A DNA stretch of 12,107 nt from Gemmatimonadota bacterium (GCA_026713285.1 JAPOOT010000174.1:1-12107), one strand, 5' to 3'. Positions 1 through 8,800 are shown, counted from the stretch's first letter. Program-made: numbers and translations. Notes: generated from the letters alone by a model not told the origin.

Positions 1-42
1 ACGGGCGGTGAAGCGAACGCCGACGGCGACTCCCGCAAATAA
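1..42 (+). CDS. Possible 3' end of an upstream gene (partial)
   Basis: Frame 1 is open from the first base to a TAA at 40-42 and reads as a hydrophilic tail, TGGEANADGDSRK. Third positions are mostly G or C, like the real genes here, and the direction matches the larC-like gene that follows after 80 bases. Thirteen codons are too few to name a family. Frame 2 is also open, to about 85, so this is only a weak call. The 80 bases to the next start hold no promoter I can defend. Confidence 0.3.
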   Translation, partial: TGGEANADGDSRK

Positions 43-122
43 CCGGACCAACCTCTTCGATCTTATCCAATGGCCGGGCGATTAACTCAGATCGTCCGGT
101 CATTTATGTATGGGGCGGATGC

Positions 123-899
123 ATGGCCATAGCGTACTTCGACTGTTTCTCCGGAATCAGCGGCGATATGATCCTGGGCGCACTGGTGGACGCCGGCCTG
201 GATTTCGACGCGTTGAGCGGCGAACTGCAAAAACTTCCTCTCGATGGTTATCGGCTCACCCGGAAAACAGTGACCCGGCAATACATCGCCGGGACCAAGG
301 TCGACGTCATAGTCCAGACCGCGGAGGGTCGTGAAATCATCGAGGGACCCGGCGAGGACGGGCCTTACCACGACCACGGAGAAGCAAGGCACCTCGAAGA
401 TCTGACTTCCATAGTCGAAGGCAGCACGATTGACGGAGCTGTCAGGCGGCGGGCGATCCAGGTATTCGATCATCTGGCGACGGCGGAAAGCAAGGTACAC
501 GGCATTTCGAAACGGGAGGTCCACCTGCACGAAGTCAGCGGGGTCGATGCCATCGTCGACATCGTGGGCGCATGCATAGGCCTGGCCCTGCTCGACATAG
601 AAATGGTGTACGCCTCGGCGCTGCCGATGGGAAGGGGCTTTATCCATTGTGCGCACGGCCGGATGCCGGTCCCCGCCCCGGGCGCGCTGGAACTGATGCG
701 GGACATGCCAGTTTACCACACCGGTATCGAGGGTGAGTTGGTCACTCCGACCGGCGCCGCGTTTCTTAAAGCCACGGCCGACGGGCACGGTGTTCCGCCA
801 AAGATGGTATTGAGAAAAATCGGTTACGGCGCCGGTACGAAGGATATACCGGGACACCCTAACCTGCTCCGGGTCTGTATCGGCGACCACCCGGAATAA
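123..899 (+). CDS. larC: LarC-family nickel pincer cofactor protein, N-terminal (LarC1) part only
   Basis: The 258-residue product matches the N-terminal region of LarC, the CTP-dependent cyclometallase that inserts nickel into the pincer cofactor used by lactate racemase (LarA) and related racemases and epimerases. Family signatures in order are YFDCFSGISGDM (5-16), VHLHEVSGVDAIVDIVGA (133-150), the HGRMPVPAPG stretch (178-187), GELVTPTGAAFLK (204-216) and GYGAGTKDIPGHPNLLR (234-250). A histidine-bearing segment, YHDHGEARH, lies at 82-90. Full LarC proteins are about 400 residues. This one stops where LarC1 normally ends, and no C-terminal domain is found in any frame before the next gene 56 bases on. 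The ATG at 123 follows a GGGGCGG stretch and gives the expected first motif at residue 5. Upstream ATGs at 106, 110 and 119 are in other frames. The family call is firm. Whether this short form makes the cofactor is unknown; it could need a separate LarC2 gene or have another job. Confidence 0.88.
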   Translation: MAIAYFDCFSGISGDMILGALVDAGLDFDALSGELQKLPLDGYRLTRKTVTRQYIAGTKVDVIVQTAEGREIIEGPGEDGPYHDHGEARHLEDLTSIVEGSTIDGAVRRRAIQVFDHLATAESKVHGISKREVHLHEVSGVDAIVDIVGACIGLALLDIEMVYASALPMGRGFIHCAHGRMPVPAPGALELMRDMPVYHTGIEGELVTPTGAAFLKATADGHGVPPKMVLRKIGYGAGTKDIPGHPNLLRVCIGDHPE

Positions 900-907
900 A
901 TCAGGTC

Positions 908-933
908 AGGCGGACAGGGTGCGAAGTCCGCCT
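908..933 (+). promoter_or_regulatory. Intercistronic hairpin between the larC-like gene and hps
   Basis: AGGCGGAC (908-915) is a perfect reverse complement of GTCCGCCT (926-933), giving an 8-base-pair stem with a 10-base loop. It fills about half of the 56-base gap and ends 22 bases before the hps ATG. No run of T follows, so it is not a classic terminator. It could be an RNA-processing or stability element that sets the relative amounts of the larC-like and hps messages. This role is inferred from position only. Confidence 0.4.
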
Positions 934-955
934 CCTCCAAGCGAGCCCGGCCATC

Positions 956-1609
956 ATGCTGCTCCAACTCGCCCTGGACAAACCTCACGCGGGGGCGGTT
1001 CGCCGCCTGTTGGATCAGACCGCCGTCCACGTGGACATTATCGAGCTCGGAACCCCCCTGCTGATCCGTTACGGGATCGACATCATCTCCGAGATCAAGC
1101 GGGAATATCCCGACAGGAAGCTGCTGGCGGATCTCAAGATCGTGGATGCCGGCGCCATGGAAGCGGGCCTCGCGTTCGACGCGGGCGCGGACATCGTTAC
1201 CGTGCTTGGGACGGCCCACCAGGCTACGCTTCGAGAAGCCTGTGAGCGGGCGAAGCGGTCCGGCGGCCGGATCATGGCCGACCTGATCGCCGCGCGCGAA
1301 GTGGACGAGGCCATCGTCCTGGCCCGTGAACTGGATCTGTCCGGGCTGGACTACATCTGTGTGCACACGGCTTTTGACAACCAGGGGCAGAGCGATTCGG
1401 AGCGGACCCTGGAAGGTTTAGGCCGGGTCGGCGCGGTTGTTGAACGAGCGGGACGGGCCGTCGCGGGCGGACTGAATCCCCGGATGATCGAGCGCCTGGT
1501 TCCCTATGAGCCGGATATCGTGGTCGTGGGAGGTTACGTTACCGGAAACGCCGATCCCGGCGGAGCGGTCCGACGGATCAGGGAGGCCATGCATCAAGCC
1601 GATGGATAA
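956..1609 (+). CDS. hxlA: 3-hexulose-6-phosphate synthase (HPS)
   Basis: This 217-residue cytoplasmic (beta/alpha)8-barrel enzyme belongs to the orotidine-phosphate-decarboxylase suprafamily. It joins formaldehyde to ribulose 5-phosphate to give 3-hexulose 6-phosphate, or does the reverse. The start MLLQLALD matches the family start. The metal and catalytic residues are visible: Asp8, Glu30 (IELGTP) and the DLKIVD motif with Asp59, Lys61 and Asp64, followed by AGADIVTVLG and CVHTAFD (135-141). Against the close relative 3-keto-L-gulonate-6-phosphate decarboxylase, the specificity positions are of HPS type: Asp109 in MADLI, Val136 before His137, and Ala170 in AVAGG. There is no strong Shine-Dalgarno sequence. 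Its stop overlaps the start of the PHI gene, so translation is probably coupled. The pair either detoxifies and fixes formaldehyde or supplies pentose phosphates, as in many archaea. Confidence 0.93.
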   Translation: MLLQLALDKPHAGAVRRLLDQTAVHVDIIELGTPLLIRYGIDIISEIKREYPDRKLLADLKIVDAGAMEAGLAFDAGADIVTVLGTAHQATLREACERAKRSGGRIMADLIAAREVDEAIVLARELDLSGLDYICVHTAFDNQGQSDSERTLEGLGRVGAVVERAGRAVAGGLNPRMIERLVPYEPDIVVVGGYVTGNADPGGAVRRIREAMHQADG

Positions 1610-2192
1610 CGAGACAGCCCCATCCTCATTTGACGACATACGGCGGACCATCCTCGACGAGATGCGGCGGACGCTGAACCAGGTCTCCTGCGAAGAGGTC
1701 GAAGCACTGGTACGGGAAGTCACTGGGGCCCAACGGGTCTTCGTCGCAGGCGCGGGACGTTCCGGACTGGTCATGAGGAGCTTCGCCATGCGGCTGGCTC
1801 AACTCGGTCTGCCCGTCCACGTGGTGGGCGAAACAACCACGCCGGCGGTCGGGCCGGGAGATCTGCTGCTGATCGGATCGGGATCGGGCGTGACGGAACG
1901 GCTGGTCCACTATGCCGGTAAAGCCGCCGAGGCCGGCGCGCGCGTTGCGTTAGCGACCGCGTCCCCCGCGTCTCCCGTCGCCCGGATTGCGGACATCGTC
2001 GTCGTCATACCCGCGCCTACGCCGAAATCTACGAAAGTGTCGGGCGACCGGGAACTCCGATCGCGCCAGCCGATGGGCACGCTGTTCGAACTGAGCCTCG
2101 GTGTGATGCTCGATGCGAGCGTCATGCTGCTCATGGCGCGGCTCGACGAAACCGAAAGCGACATGTTCGACCGCCACGCCAATCTTGAATGA
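1602..2192 (+). CDS. hxlB: 6-phospho-3-hexuloisomerase (PHI)
   Basis: This 196-residue SIS-domain sugar-phosphate isomerase interconverts 3-hexulose 6-phosphate and fructose 6-phosphate, the step after HPS. It shows the family pattern clearly: VFVAGAGRSGLVMRSFAMRL (47-66), a phosphate-binding IGSGSGVT (91-98), QPMGTLFE (156-163) and the signature end MFDRHANLE (188-196). Length is as expected for a single-domain PHI. The frame is open further upstream, to an ATG at 1506, but that would overlap hps by over 100 bases and add 32 residues with no family match. The ATG at 1602 is preferred. The 8 bases ATGGATAA contain both this start and the hps stop, and a weak GGGAGG lies at 1581-1586, so reinitiation from hps is likely. 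Confidence 0.94.
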   Translation: MDNETAPSSFDDIRRTILDEMRRTLNQVSCEEVEALVREVTGAQRVFVAGAGRSGLVMRSFAMRLAQLGLPVHVVGETTTPAVGPGDLLLIGSGSGVTERLVHYAGKAAEAGARVALATASPASPVARIADIVVVIPAPTPKSTKVSGDRELRSRQPMGTLFELSLGVMLDASVMLLMARLDETESDMFDRHANLE

Positions 2193-2216
2193 TCTTCCGC
2201 AGTTGCCGCACACTCG

Positions 2217-2230
2217 GGGCCGGACGGCCC
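2217..2230. terminator. Short GC hairpin between convergent genes
   Basis: GGGCC (2217-2221) pairs with GGCCC (2226-2230) around a GGAC loop. It sits inside the 44-base gap between the PHI stop and the stop of the converging 541-residue gene, where a two-way terminator would be expected. The stem is only 5 base pairs and there is no T-tract on either strand, so intrinsic termination is doubtful. Confidence 0.25.
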
Positions 2231-2236
2231 GGTACG

Positions 2237-3862
2237 CTAAGACCGGGACAAGCGCTTGAGCACTTCCCGGTTGAGGACGGCCCGCAGGAATCTGTGCCAT
2301 TGACCGTTGCGTTCCCTATCCGCCGACAGGTACGGTTCGGTGCCCACGTACAATGCGCCGCCGTCTTTGTGCGGTTTCAGGATCACTGCGGCCGACCCGT
2401 CTCCCCACCTTCCGATGACGCGCGCGTCTTCGTCGAATTCCGCCGCGCAGACACGCCACCGGTGCGCGTCGAGCGCAGCGCCCTCGGGCAGTTGGGGCCA
2501 TCCGTCGGTCAGCAGGATCCGGTCCGGATCGTTGAGGACGGATTCCCGCTGAATGCCGAACACGCGTTCTCGCGCGTCGCTGTGACGCATCCCCTCGTCC
2601 AGGCGGAAATCGTCGGCCGCACCCACGATCCACCCGCCTGACCGCATGTAGCGAATCATCCGCTCGACGACCGCGTCTTTCACCGTTGGACAGGGGGTGC
2701 AGCAGAGCAATTCGCACCCGGAGAGTCTGTCTCCGTCCGATATCTGGTGATCGGACGCGAACCCCACCTCTCGCCCCGTACTTTCTTCAAGGATTCTATG
2801 GGGCGTCATCACGTCCAGCCAGGGCACGCGGCTTGCGAAGGAATCGTAGGAAAGCAGGCATCTGCATCCCGTGGACGGCGCATTCGTGCGTTCCTTCTCC
2901 GCCATCGATCGACTCAGCGCCGCAATCGTCGCCCAATGCTCGGGATTCGATTCCGACAGGGGCCTGCCTCGTATGGCGCGGTCTTCCCACCACGCGGTAT
3001 CGTCCCAGTTCTGCCAGCCAACAGCCGATACGCCCGGCGTGTAGGCCGCGTCCGTCCAATCGCGCAGTTCCCTGCGCGTGGCATGATACCTGCTCCGCGC
3101 CACCTGCGAACCGACGACCATCCAGACGTCCCTGCCTGTCAACGTCCCGGACATGCGCGCGGCCCAGCGGATTGCGTGACCCATTTCCGCATCCGACGCA
3201 GAACGATTCGTCAAGGGACCGGGATCGATGATGACGAAGTCAAGAGCGCGGGCAGTATGCTGAAAGTGGACCAGCGTATAGGAGGGCAGGAGAGCGTCAA
3301 GATGGAAACTCATCGTCGTCTTCAGGCTCGATCGCACCTTCTTCACGGTCTTGGCCACCTCCGCCGTGAACGAAACATACTGTTCCATCTGCCAGGTCCG
3401 GCGTCCATGACGATATCCTGCTTCCGTCAGGTCCATCGTAGACAGACGGCCTTCGACGGACTCCATCACGGGTTGCCAGCGGTCCTCGGGGTACTCGCTG
3501 CCTCCCGTAGGCCCGTCCTCCAGTAGCAGCGCGTACAATCCCTTGCAGGGCCCGAACACTTCCGACACCCGTTTCACATAGTCAAGGCGCCACGCCCGGA
3601 CGTCGGGCAACAGGTACAGGGTCTTTGGATTGCCGAGGTGCAGGATCGACCGGATTCCCGCGTCTTCCGCGGCGGCGATCATTTCTTTCATCCGGTTCTG
3701 ATGGTCTTCCGAGGTCAGCTGGTTTCTAAGTTCGAATCCGCTTTTCAGGACTACGAATTGAAATCCGCCGGCCTTTAACTCGTCAAAGTCATCGCGCCAT
3801 CGATCCGCGCGGGCAAACTCGTTGTAGTATGTGAAAGTATGCAGTCTGGACTTGGTGAACAT
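2237..3862 (-). CDS. Unassigned protein: glycoside-hydrolase-like barrel plus GATase-like domain
   Basis: I do not recognise a named family for this 541-residue soluble protein, which has no signal peptide or membrane segment. Residues 1-320 look like a TIM barrel of the GH-A/GH42 kind: alternating hydrophobic strands (FQFVVLKSG 35-42, SILHLG 72-77, GLYALLLEDG 108-117, LDFVIIDPG 207-215, DVWMVVGSQ 245-253) and a Trp-rich end WQNWDDTAWWED (283-294). Residues 330-540 resemble the beta-galactosidase trimerisation (class I GATase-like) domain, with a YMRSGGWIVGAADDF stretch at 405-419. Glu115-Asp116 on a strand end could be acidic active-site residues, but the GH42 Asn-Glu motif is absent. Six cysteines lie at 333, 335, 383, 387, 388 and 391. 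The ATG at 3862 has only a weak upstream purine stretch. The gene follows tamA by 85 bases on the same strand. A glycosidase-like or non-catalytic carbohydrate role is inference. Confidence 0.82.
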   Translation of the reverse strand: MFTKSRLHTFTYYNEFARADRWRDDFDELKAGGFQFVVLKSGFELRNQLTSEDHQNRMKEMIAAAEDAGIRSILHLGNPKTLYLLPDVRAWRLDYVKRVSEVFGPCKGLYALLLEDGPTGGSEYPEDRWQPVMESVEGRLSTMDLTEAGYRHGRRTWQMEQYVSFTAEVAKTVKKVRSSLKTTMSFHLDALLPSYTLVHFQHTARALDFVIIDPGPLTNRSASDAEMGHAIRWAARMSGTLTGRDVWMVVGSQVARSRYHATRRELRDWTDAAYTPGVSAVGWQNWDDTAWWEDRAIRGRPLSESNPEHWATIAALSRSMAEKERTNAPSTGCRCLLSYDSFASRVPWLDVMTPHRILEESTGREVGFASDHQISDGDRLSGCELLCCTPCPTVKDAVVERMIRYMRSGGWIVGAADDFRLDEGMRHSDARERVFGIQRESVLNDPDRILLTDGWPQLPEGAALDAHRWRVCAAEFDEDARVIGRWGDGSAAVILKPHKDGGALYVGTEPYLSADRERNGQWHRFLRAVLNREVLKRLSRS

Positions 3863-3947
3863 GCTTGTTTTTTCGTCATGAATCGGCGAACGAAATCGCG
3901 CAGTTAATATGAAGGCAGGATGGAACGGCGCCGCCGCTTTGTCAATA

Positions 3948-5753
3948 TCAAAACGCCTGGCCGAGGCCGAAGTAGAAGAAGGTCCGGTCGTACTTTCTCG
4001 AATTTGGCACGTCGATCTTGCTTTGATTGTGAAATCCCACGTCGCCCCGTATCAGCCCGATCGGCGAACTCACCCGAATCCCGCCCCCGTAGCCCAGAAG
4101 CAGGTCACCGAAGCCGAATGTGCCCACCGTCTTTCCAATCCCGCCCCAGTCCGCGAACACGGCCAGGGTGAACCGGGAGAATGGAATACGCAATTCATTC
4201 TGCGAACTGATGGCGATCAGGCCGCCATCGGGCTGGCCGATCTGGTTGATCCTGAAACCCCGGACCGACCGGTCGCCGCCGATGAAGAGTTTCCGGTCGA
4301 GGGGCACCCGGTTATCGTCCAGCGCCTTCACGTAGCTGAACGTCAGGGAAGTGGAAAAATCCGGGGCGTTGGGAATGGACAGGTATTTGCGGGCTATGGC
4401 CATAACCGTCAGTACCGAGTTTCGGTTGCGGGTGGAACTGCCGAGCAGCGGACTGGCCAGGCTGCTTTGGAATTGTCCGAAGAATCCCTTCGTCGGGTTC
4501 AGGATATCGTCCCGCGTGTCGTAGGTAACGACCCCGGTCAGACTGCCCTCGCGCCTGGTGCGGAGGCTGTCCGGTTCCGAACCGCTTCGAAGCAGTTCGG
4601 TCAATTCCTCGCTGAGCGATGAAACCTCGATGTTCTTCAGGGTATAGATCAGCTGACTCTGGTACGTGCGGGAGAGTTCGCGGTTGACCGCCACGGACAT
4701 GCCTACTTCGCGCTCGGAGTGGCTGGTCCGGTCCTCACGGCGGTAAAACGCCCGCAGGATGCCCGTCGTCCGGGTCCGGAACAACCACGGTTGCGTGATT
4801 CCGGTTTCCACCTGCTGATAGAGCGAGCTGATCTGACCGTTGGAGCCGATGGTGATCCCCTGTCCCAGCAAGTTACGGTAGGCGACGCTGAAGCTGCCCC
4901 TGAAGTGTTCGGCCGAGGCGAACCCGGCGCCGAAACTCACCTCCCCCCCGGGCAGTTCGGTGACCTCCACCACCAGGTCCCGCACGTTGGCGGCGTCGTC
5001 GCTTTCCACGGGTGACAGGCGCACGCTTCGGAACAACCCGGTCTGGAAGAGCCTGGCCTGGCTCAATGATATCTTGCTGTTGTCGTACAACTCTCCCGGT
5101 TCAATCTCGAGCTCGCGGATCACCACGTTTCGCCGGGTCTTCAGCAACCCCCGGACCTGTATGTCGCCCACCGTGATCGGATGGCCTTCGACGACCAGGA
5201 AATTCACGGTTACCGTATGGTCTTCCGGATGCTGCACGACTCGATAGTCAACCGTCATATCGAGCAGCGCCCTGCGGTCGGCAAGACGTTGGATATTGCG
5301 CCTGTCCGTCGCGGTGAGCAGACGGTGGAACACCTGGCCTTCCTGCGTCCAGAGGCTCTGTCTGACTTCGGACTCCGAAAGGTATCCGAAACCGTTCAGA
5401 TTGACCGAGCGCACGGTGTAGCGCGGCCCCTCGTCGATAACGACCCTGAGTACAATTCGATCCTCATCGATGCGCTCACGAACGTACCGGACCCGGGAGT
5501 CCAGAAATCCACTGTTCATGTAGAAACTCTCGATCGCGTCGAGGTCGGTCCGCCATACGGCGTTGTTCATCCGGCCGCTGCGCAGAAACCCGTCCGTTCT
5601 GGTCTCGATCAGATCGAGAATCCGGTCCTCCGGGATAGCCGCGTTGCCTTCGATCAGGATGCGGTTGACGATGAGAGACTGTTGGGCGAGCGCCGAAGTG
5701 GCGACAAAGACCGAAAGGAGCAGGAACGGCCATACCGCAACCAGATACCGCAT
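3948..5753 (-). CDS. tamA: TamA-like Omp85 outer-membrane assembly protein, three POTRA domains
   Basis: This is a BamA/TamA-type outer-membrane beta-barrel protein of 601 residues from the start used here. A signal peptide runs over residues 1-24, with a hydrophobic core (LVAVWPFLLLSVFVA) and an ALA-QQ cleavage site. Three POTRA domains follow at about 27-109, 111-190 and 194-266, then a barrel from about 270 to the end. The barrel carries the Omp85 signatures YDTRDDILNPTKGFF (411-425), the loop-6 motif GGDRSVRGF (492-500) and GGGIRVSSPIGLIRGDVGF (556-574), and it ends in phenylalanine as outer-membrane proteins do. Three POTRAs and about 600 residues fit TamA better than BamA, which usually has five POTRAs and about 800 residues, and tamB lies just upstream. 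The frame is open to another ATG at 5822, which would add 23 residues before the signal peptide. Neither start has a good Shine-Dalgarno sequence, so 5753 was chosen on the signal peptide. Confidence 0.9.
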   Translation of the reverse strand: MRYLVAVWPFLLLSVFVATSALAQQSLIVNRILIEGNAAIPEDRILDLIETRTDGFLRSGRMNNAVWRTDLDAIESFYMNSGFLDSRVRYVRERIDEDRIVLRVVIDEGPRYTVRSVNLNGFGYLSESEVRQSLWTQEGQVFHRLLTATDRRNIQRLADRRALLDMTVDYRVVQHPEDHTVTVNFLVVEGHPITVGDIQVRGLLKTRRNVVIRELEIEPGELYDNSKISLSQARLFQTGLFRSVRLSPVESDDAANVRDLVVEVTELPGGEVSFGAGFASAEHFRGSFSVAYRNLLGQGITIGSNGQISSLYQQVETGITQPWLFRTRTTGILRAFYRREDRTSHSEREVGMSVAVNRELSRTYQSQLIYTLKNIEVSSLSEELTELLRSGSEPDSLRTRREGSLTGVVTYDTRDDILNPTKGFFGQFQSSLASPLLGSSTRNRNSVLTVMAIARKYLSIPNAPDFSTSLTFSYVKALDDNRVPLDRKLFIGGDRSVRGFRINQIGQPDGGLIAISSQNELRIPFSRFTLAVFADWGGIGKTVGTFGFGDLLLGYGGGIRVSSPIGLIRGDVGFHNQSKIDVPNSRKYDRTFFYFGLGQAF

Positions 5754-5876
5754 CCGGTATGGATTGGTCCCGCACCGGGTGGAACCGGATGTCTTCGAGG
5801 TAAGCCACATACCTTCTACCATATGTATTGCCAGACCTTCTGATACCCAGTTGTCGCTTCAAACATGGATACAGGA

Positions 5877-8800
5877 TTAACGAAATCGGAATTTTACTCG
5901 GAGGTCTATCCCATTCTGAGGATGTTCGCCCAGTTGTTCGGAAAAGGTCTCGATGAACACGAAATCCGTCAACTGGTATCCTACCCGCAACGTGTATTCC
6001 GAAGATTCGAACAGACGGGTGTAGCTGACCCGGGCGCGCCGGTTGATCCGTTTGCTGAGGGTAATCTGCGCGGGCGATCCGGTCTCGTCGCTTCCTCTGG
6101 AGAAAAGGTCGCCCTCTATCTGGACCTCGTCGATTTTCAAAAACCGCTCCGCCGATGCGCCGGTGGCCATCAGGATGGCCCTTCCTCCCATTCCGGCCAC
6201 CGCATCCGGCGTGCCCAGGGAGGTGAGTCCGGCCATGCCGAAAGTCAACAGGGATATGACCTCGGGACCGGCCAGCGGCCCGGAAGCCCAGTAGGCCGGA
6301 CTGGTGTCGTCGAACGGCACCGCCCGTAACTGGGGCGTCACCGTCGATACCGGTCCTGACGCGAGCAGTTCCACTTCGTAATCGGTCCCGTAGATGTCCC
6401 CCACGCGGGGTGCCCTGGCCTGAATGGTAAGCACCGGGTCGAGCTGTGCCACAGGGTACTCGATCAACGCGGTGAAGCTTTCCAGCGGCACACGCCTGGT
6501 CAGGTCGATCCGGCCGGCATCCAGTTCGAAGGTGGTGCCGAGGTACTTGATCAGTCCGTCTTCGCTGGCGATGGCATTTCCGGTCAGCAGGGGATTCTGC
6601 GCCGTATTGCCGAAGGCCACGCCCCCTTCGACGGTCAATTGGGCGACGTTGTTCTCGACATCCAGATTGGTCACGTCCACGGCGATGTCCAGCGCGATGC
6701 TTTCCAGGAATGGCTCGGGCGCGTCCTGCGGACGTATGATCGCGTTGTCGAGCAGCAATTCACCCAGATTAAGCGGATGCGTGACCACTCCGCTTACGAG
6801 GAGCGGGTCGGCCACGTTGTAAATCCGTGAACGTTCCCGGGTGCCGGTCCAGGCAAGCGATCCGTCGACTACGAGAAATGCCGAACCGAGGCGCTCCACT
6901 TCAGCCTGACTGAAATCGGCAAAGGCTTCGATTTCGGCTAAGGACAGATTGTCCGTCAAGATGTTGCCGGACAGGCGGACCGTGCCGTCACCCGCGCGGA
7001 ACACAACCGGATTTAACTTGAAGGCGCTTCCGTCGACTTCCAACTCGAGTTCGCCGGCCCGGAACATCGGTTCGATCTCACGGAACCGCAGCGCCGCGTT
7101 TCGCACGGAAATCCGGCCAACCGACCGGGGAGCAGAAGGCGTTCCACCTATGGACAGGCGGATGTCGGCCTTACCTTCGATGCGTTCGAGATCGTAGACA
7201 ATACCACTCAGGAACGACAGGTCGACGTCCTCTCCTTCCACGGTCAGGGCGATATCCGCCAGACCGGCCGCATCGCCGGTCCGTTCGTCACGGCCAGCGT
7301 CAATGGGTATGGTACCGTGTGCGGTGATGGTATCGTCCTCCTCGCGGATACGCAGGTCCCGGATGTCGATTTCCCCGCCACTATGCACGATATGGGCGGC
7401 TACATTGTCCAGGACGGCCTCGTTGTATCTCAGTTGATCCATGGAAACGCGGACGTCAATGACCTGGGCGGATGCCGGGCCGGTTACTTCGATCCGGGTA
7501 TTCACGTTACCGCCCAGGGGAAGGTCGAGATTCGCAATAGCCATGACGGCGTCCATACGGATGGACTCGCCCCGGACGGTGAAATCGGACTCACCCGTTT
7601 CCCCCCCGCCGATGCCGTACGCCAGACGGCCGTGCAACGTAAGGCGGCCCCGCTCGTCATCGGGACGGTTTTTGCTGCGTAACGCGGCGGACAGGGTATC
7701 CATATGGAAGTGGGTCCCGTCGAAATGCAGCCTGACCGGATGGGTGTTGACAAACTCGTTTTGCAGGCCGAACAGTTTCAGTGAATCCAGCGCCACGGTC
7801 CCCGCCAGATCGCTCCGGTCCCGGACCGAGCCGTTTAAGTCGATCCTCCCCTTGATGTAACCGTCCAGATCGGCCGGCACCACCTCGAAGAACTCCCTCA
7901 GCGGCGCTACGGCCAGGTTATCCATGACCAGGGAGGCCGCGTATCTGTCCCCGGGCGGAGGTGATTCCGGCTGATCGACCGGCGCCCAACTTAGATCGAT
8001 GGGATAGGTCAGATTGACCTCCGACATTCCCAGCGGGGTATGCAGGGACAGGACGGGGACCTTGAACGACCGGTCTTCGTAGAGCACCGATCCGGTCACC
8101 GTACCCAGGAGGTTCGTTTTGTCGTTCAATGTGTAACTCAAGTCCGAAATAGTAAACAGGCCGTTGATCCTGGGGACGGACGGGGTCCCGCTCAGGGAGA
8201 TCACCCCATCCGTGGCGCCGCTGAACGTACCGTCGGACACCAGGAAAGGCGAGAAAAACTCCAGCCGTACGCCCTCCAGAACGGTTTCGAGGTCGACCCG
8301 GCCTTCGGCGGCCAGACTCGCCGTACCGTGGACCGTTACCTCGCCGAAATCACCCGTCAGTCTGAATTCGTCCACGGTAACGACCTGGTTCTCGAGTTTC
8401 ACGGTGGAGGGAGCGGCGAAATGCAGTTCGCGGCCGTCCATCAGGATACCCAGCGAATCGAGGGAGACCGTTACGGTGGACAGGTCGGGATATCCGGCCA
8501 GTCCCACGGCATGTATGTTCCCGCTGAACGTGCCGGCGCCGCCTTCAATCGGTTTCTTGGAGAGTATGGAGAGGAGCGGAGACAGCGAAGTATGGAGAAG
8601 TTCGAGCCGCAGATCGTAGGGGTATTGCCCGGTCAGCTCGATGGACCCTACCGCCGAAACTGTGGGTCCGGGGTTTCGCGTCATGGAGAAGTCCAGGCGG
8701 TCTCTGGTAATCGTCATGTCCAGATCGGTGCCGCCCAGTTCTTCGTTTCGGATCACCAGGTTCTGTACGGTGCCCTTTCCGGTAACGACCGGCTGTTGAA

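Noticed and set aside
42..100. Seven-base inverted repeat ACCGGAC/GTCCGGT upstream of the larC-like gene
   Set aside because: The arms are 45 bases apart and short for this GC content; no operator or riboswitch form is evident.
87..890. Open frame of 267 codons opposite the larC-like gene
   Set aside because: It lies wholly antisense to a gene with clear family motifs, has no recognisable protein features, and GC-rich coding DNA often leaves the opposite strand open.
896..1245. A hidden LarC2 reached by frameshift after the larC stop
   Set aside because: Reading the other frames over this stretch gives Pro/Arg-rich or HPS sequence and none of the LarC C-terminal pattern.
2747..3526. Plus-strand open frame opposite the 541-residue gene
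   Set aside because: Arg- and Pro-rich translation with no motif; the minus-strand frame has regular strand and helix patterns and fits the operon direction.
3940..3945. TTGACA on the minus strand just after the tamA stop, as a promoter -35 box
   Set aside because: No -10-like sequence lies 16-18 bases downstream; the nearest TATTAA is about 30 bases away.
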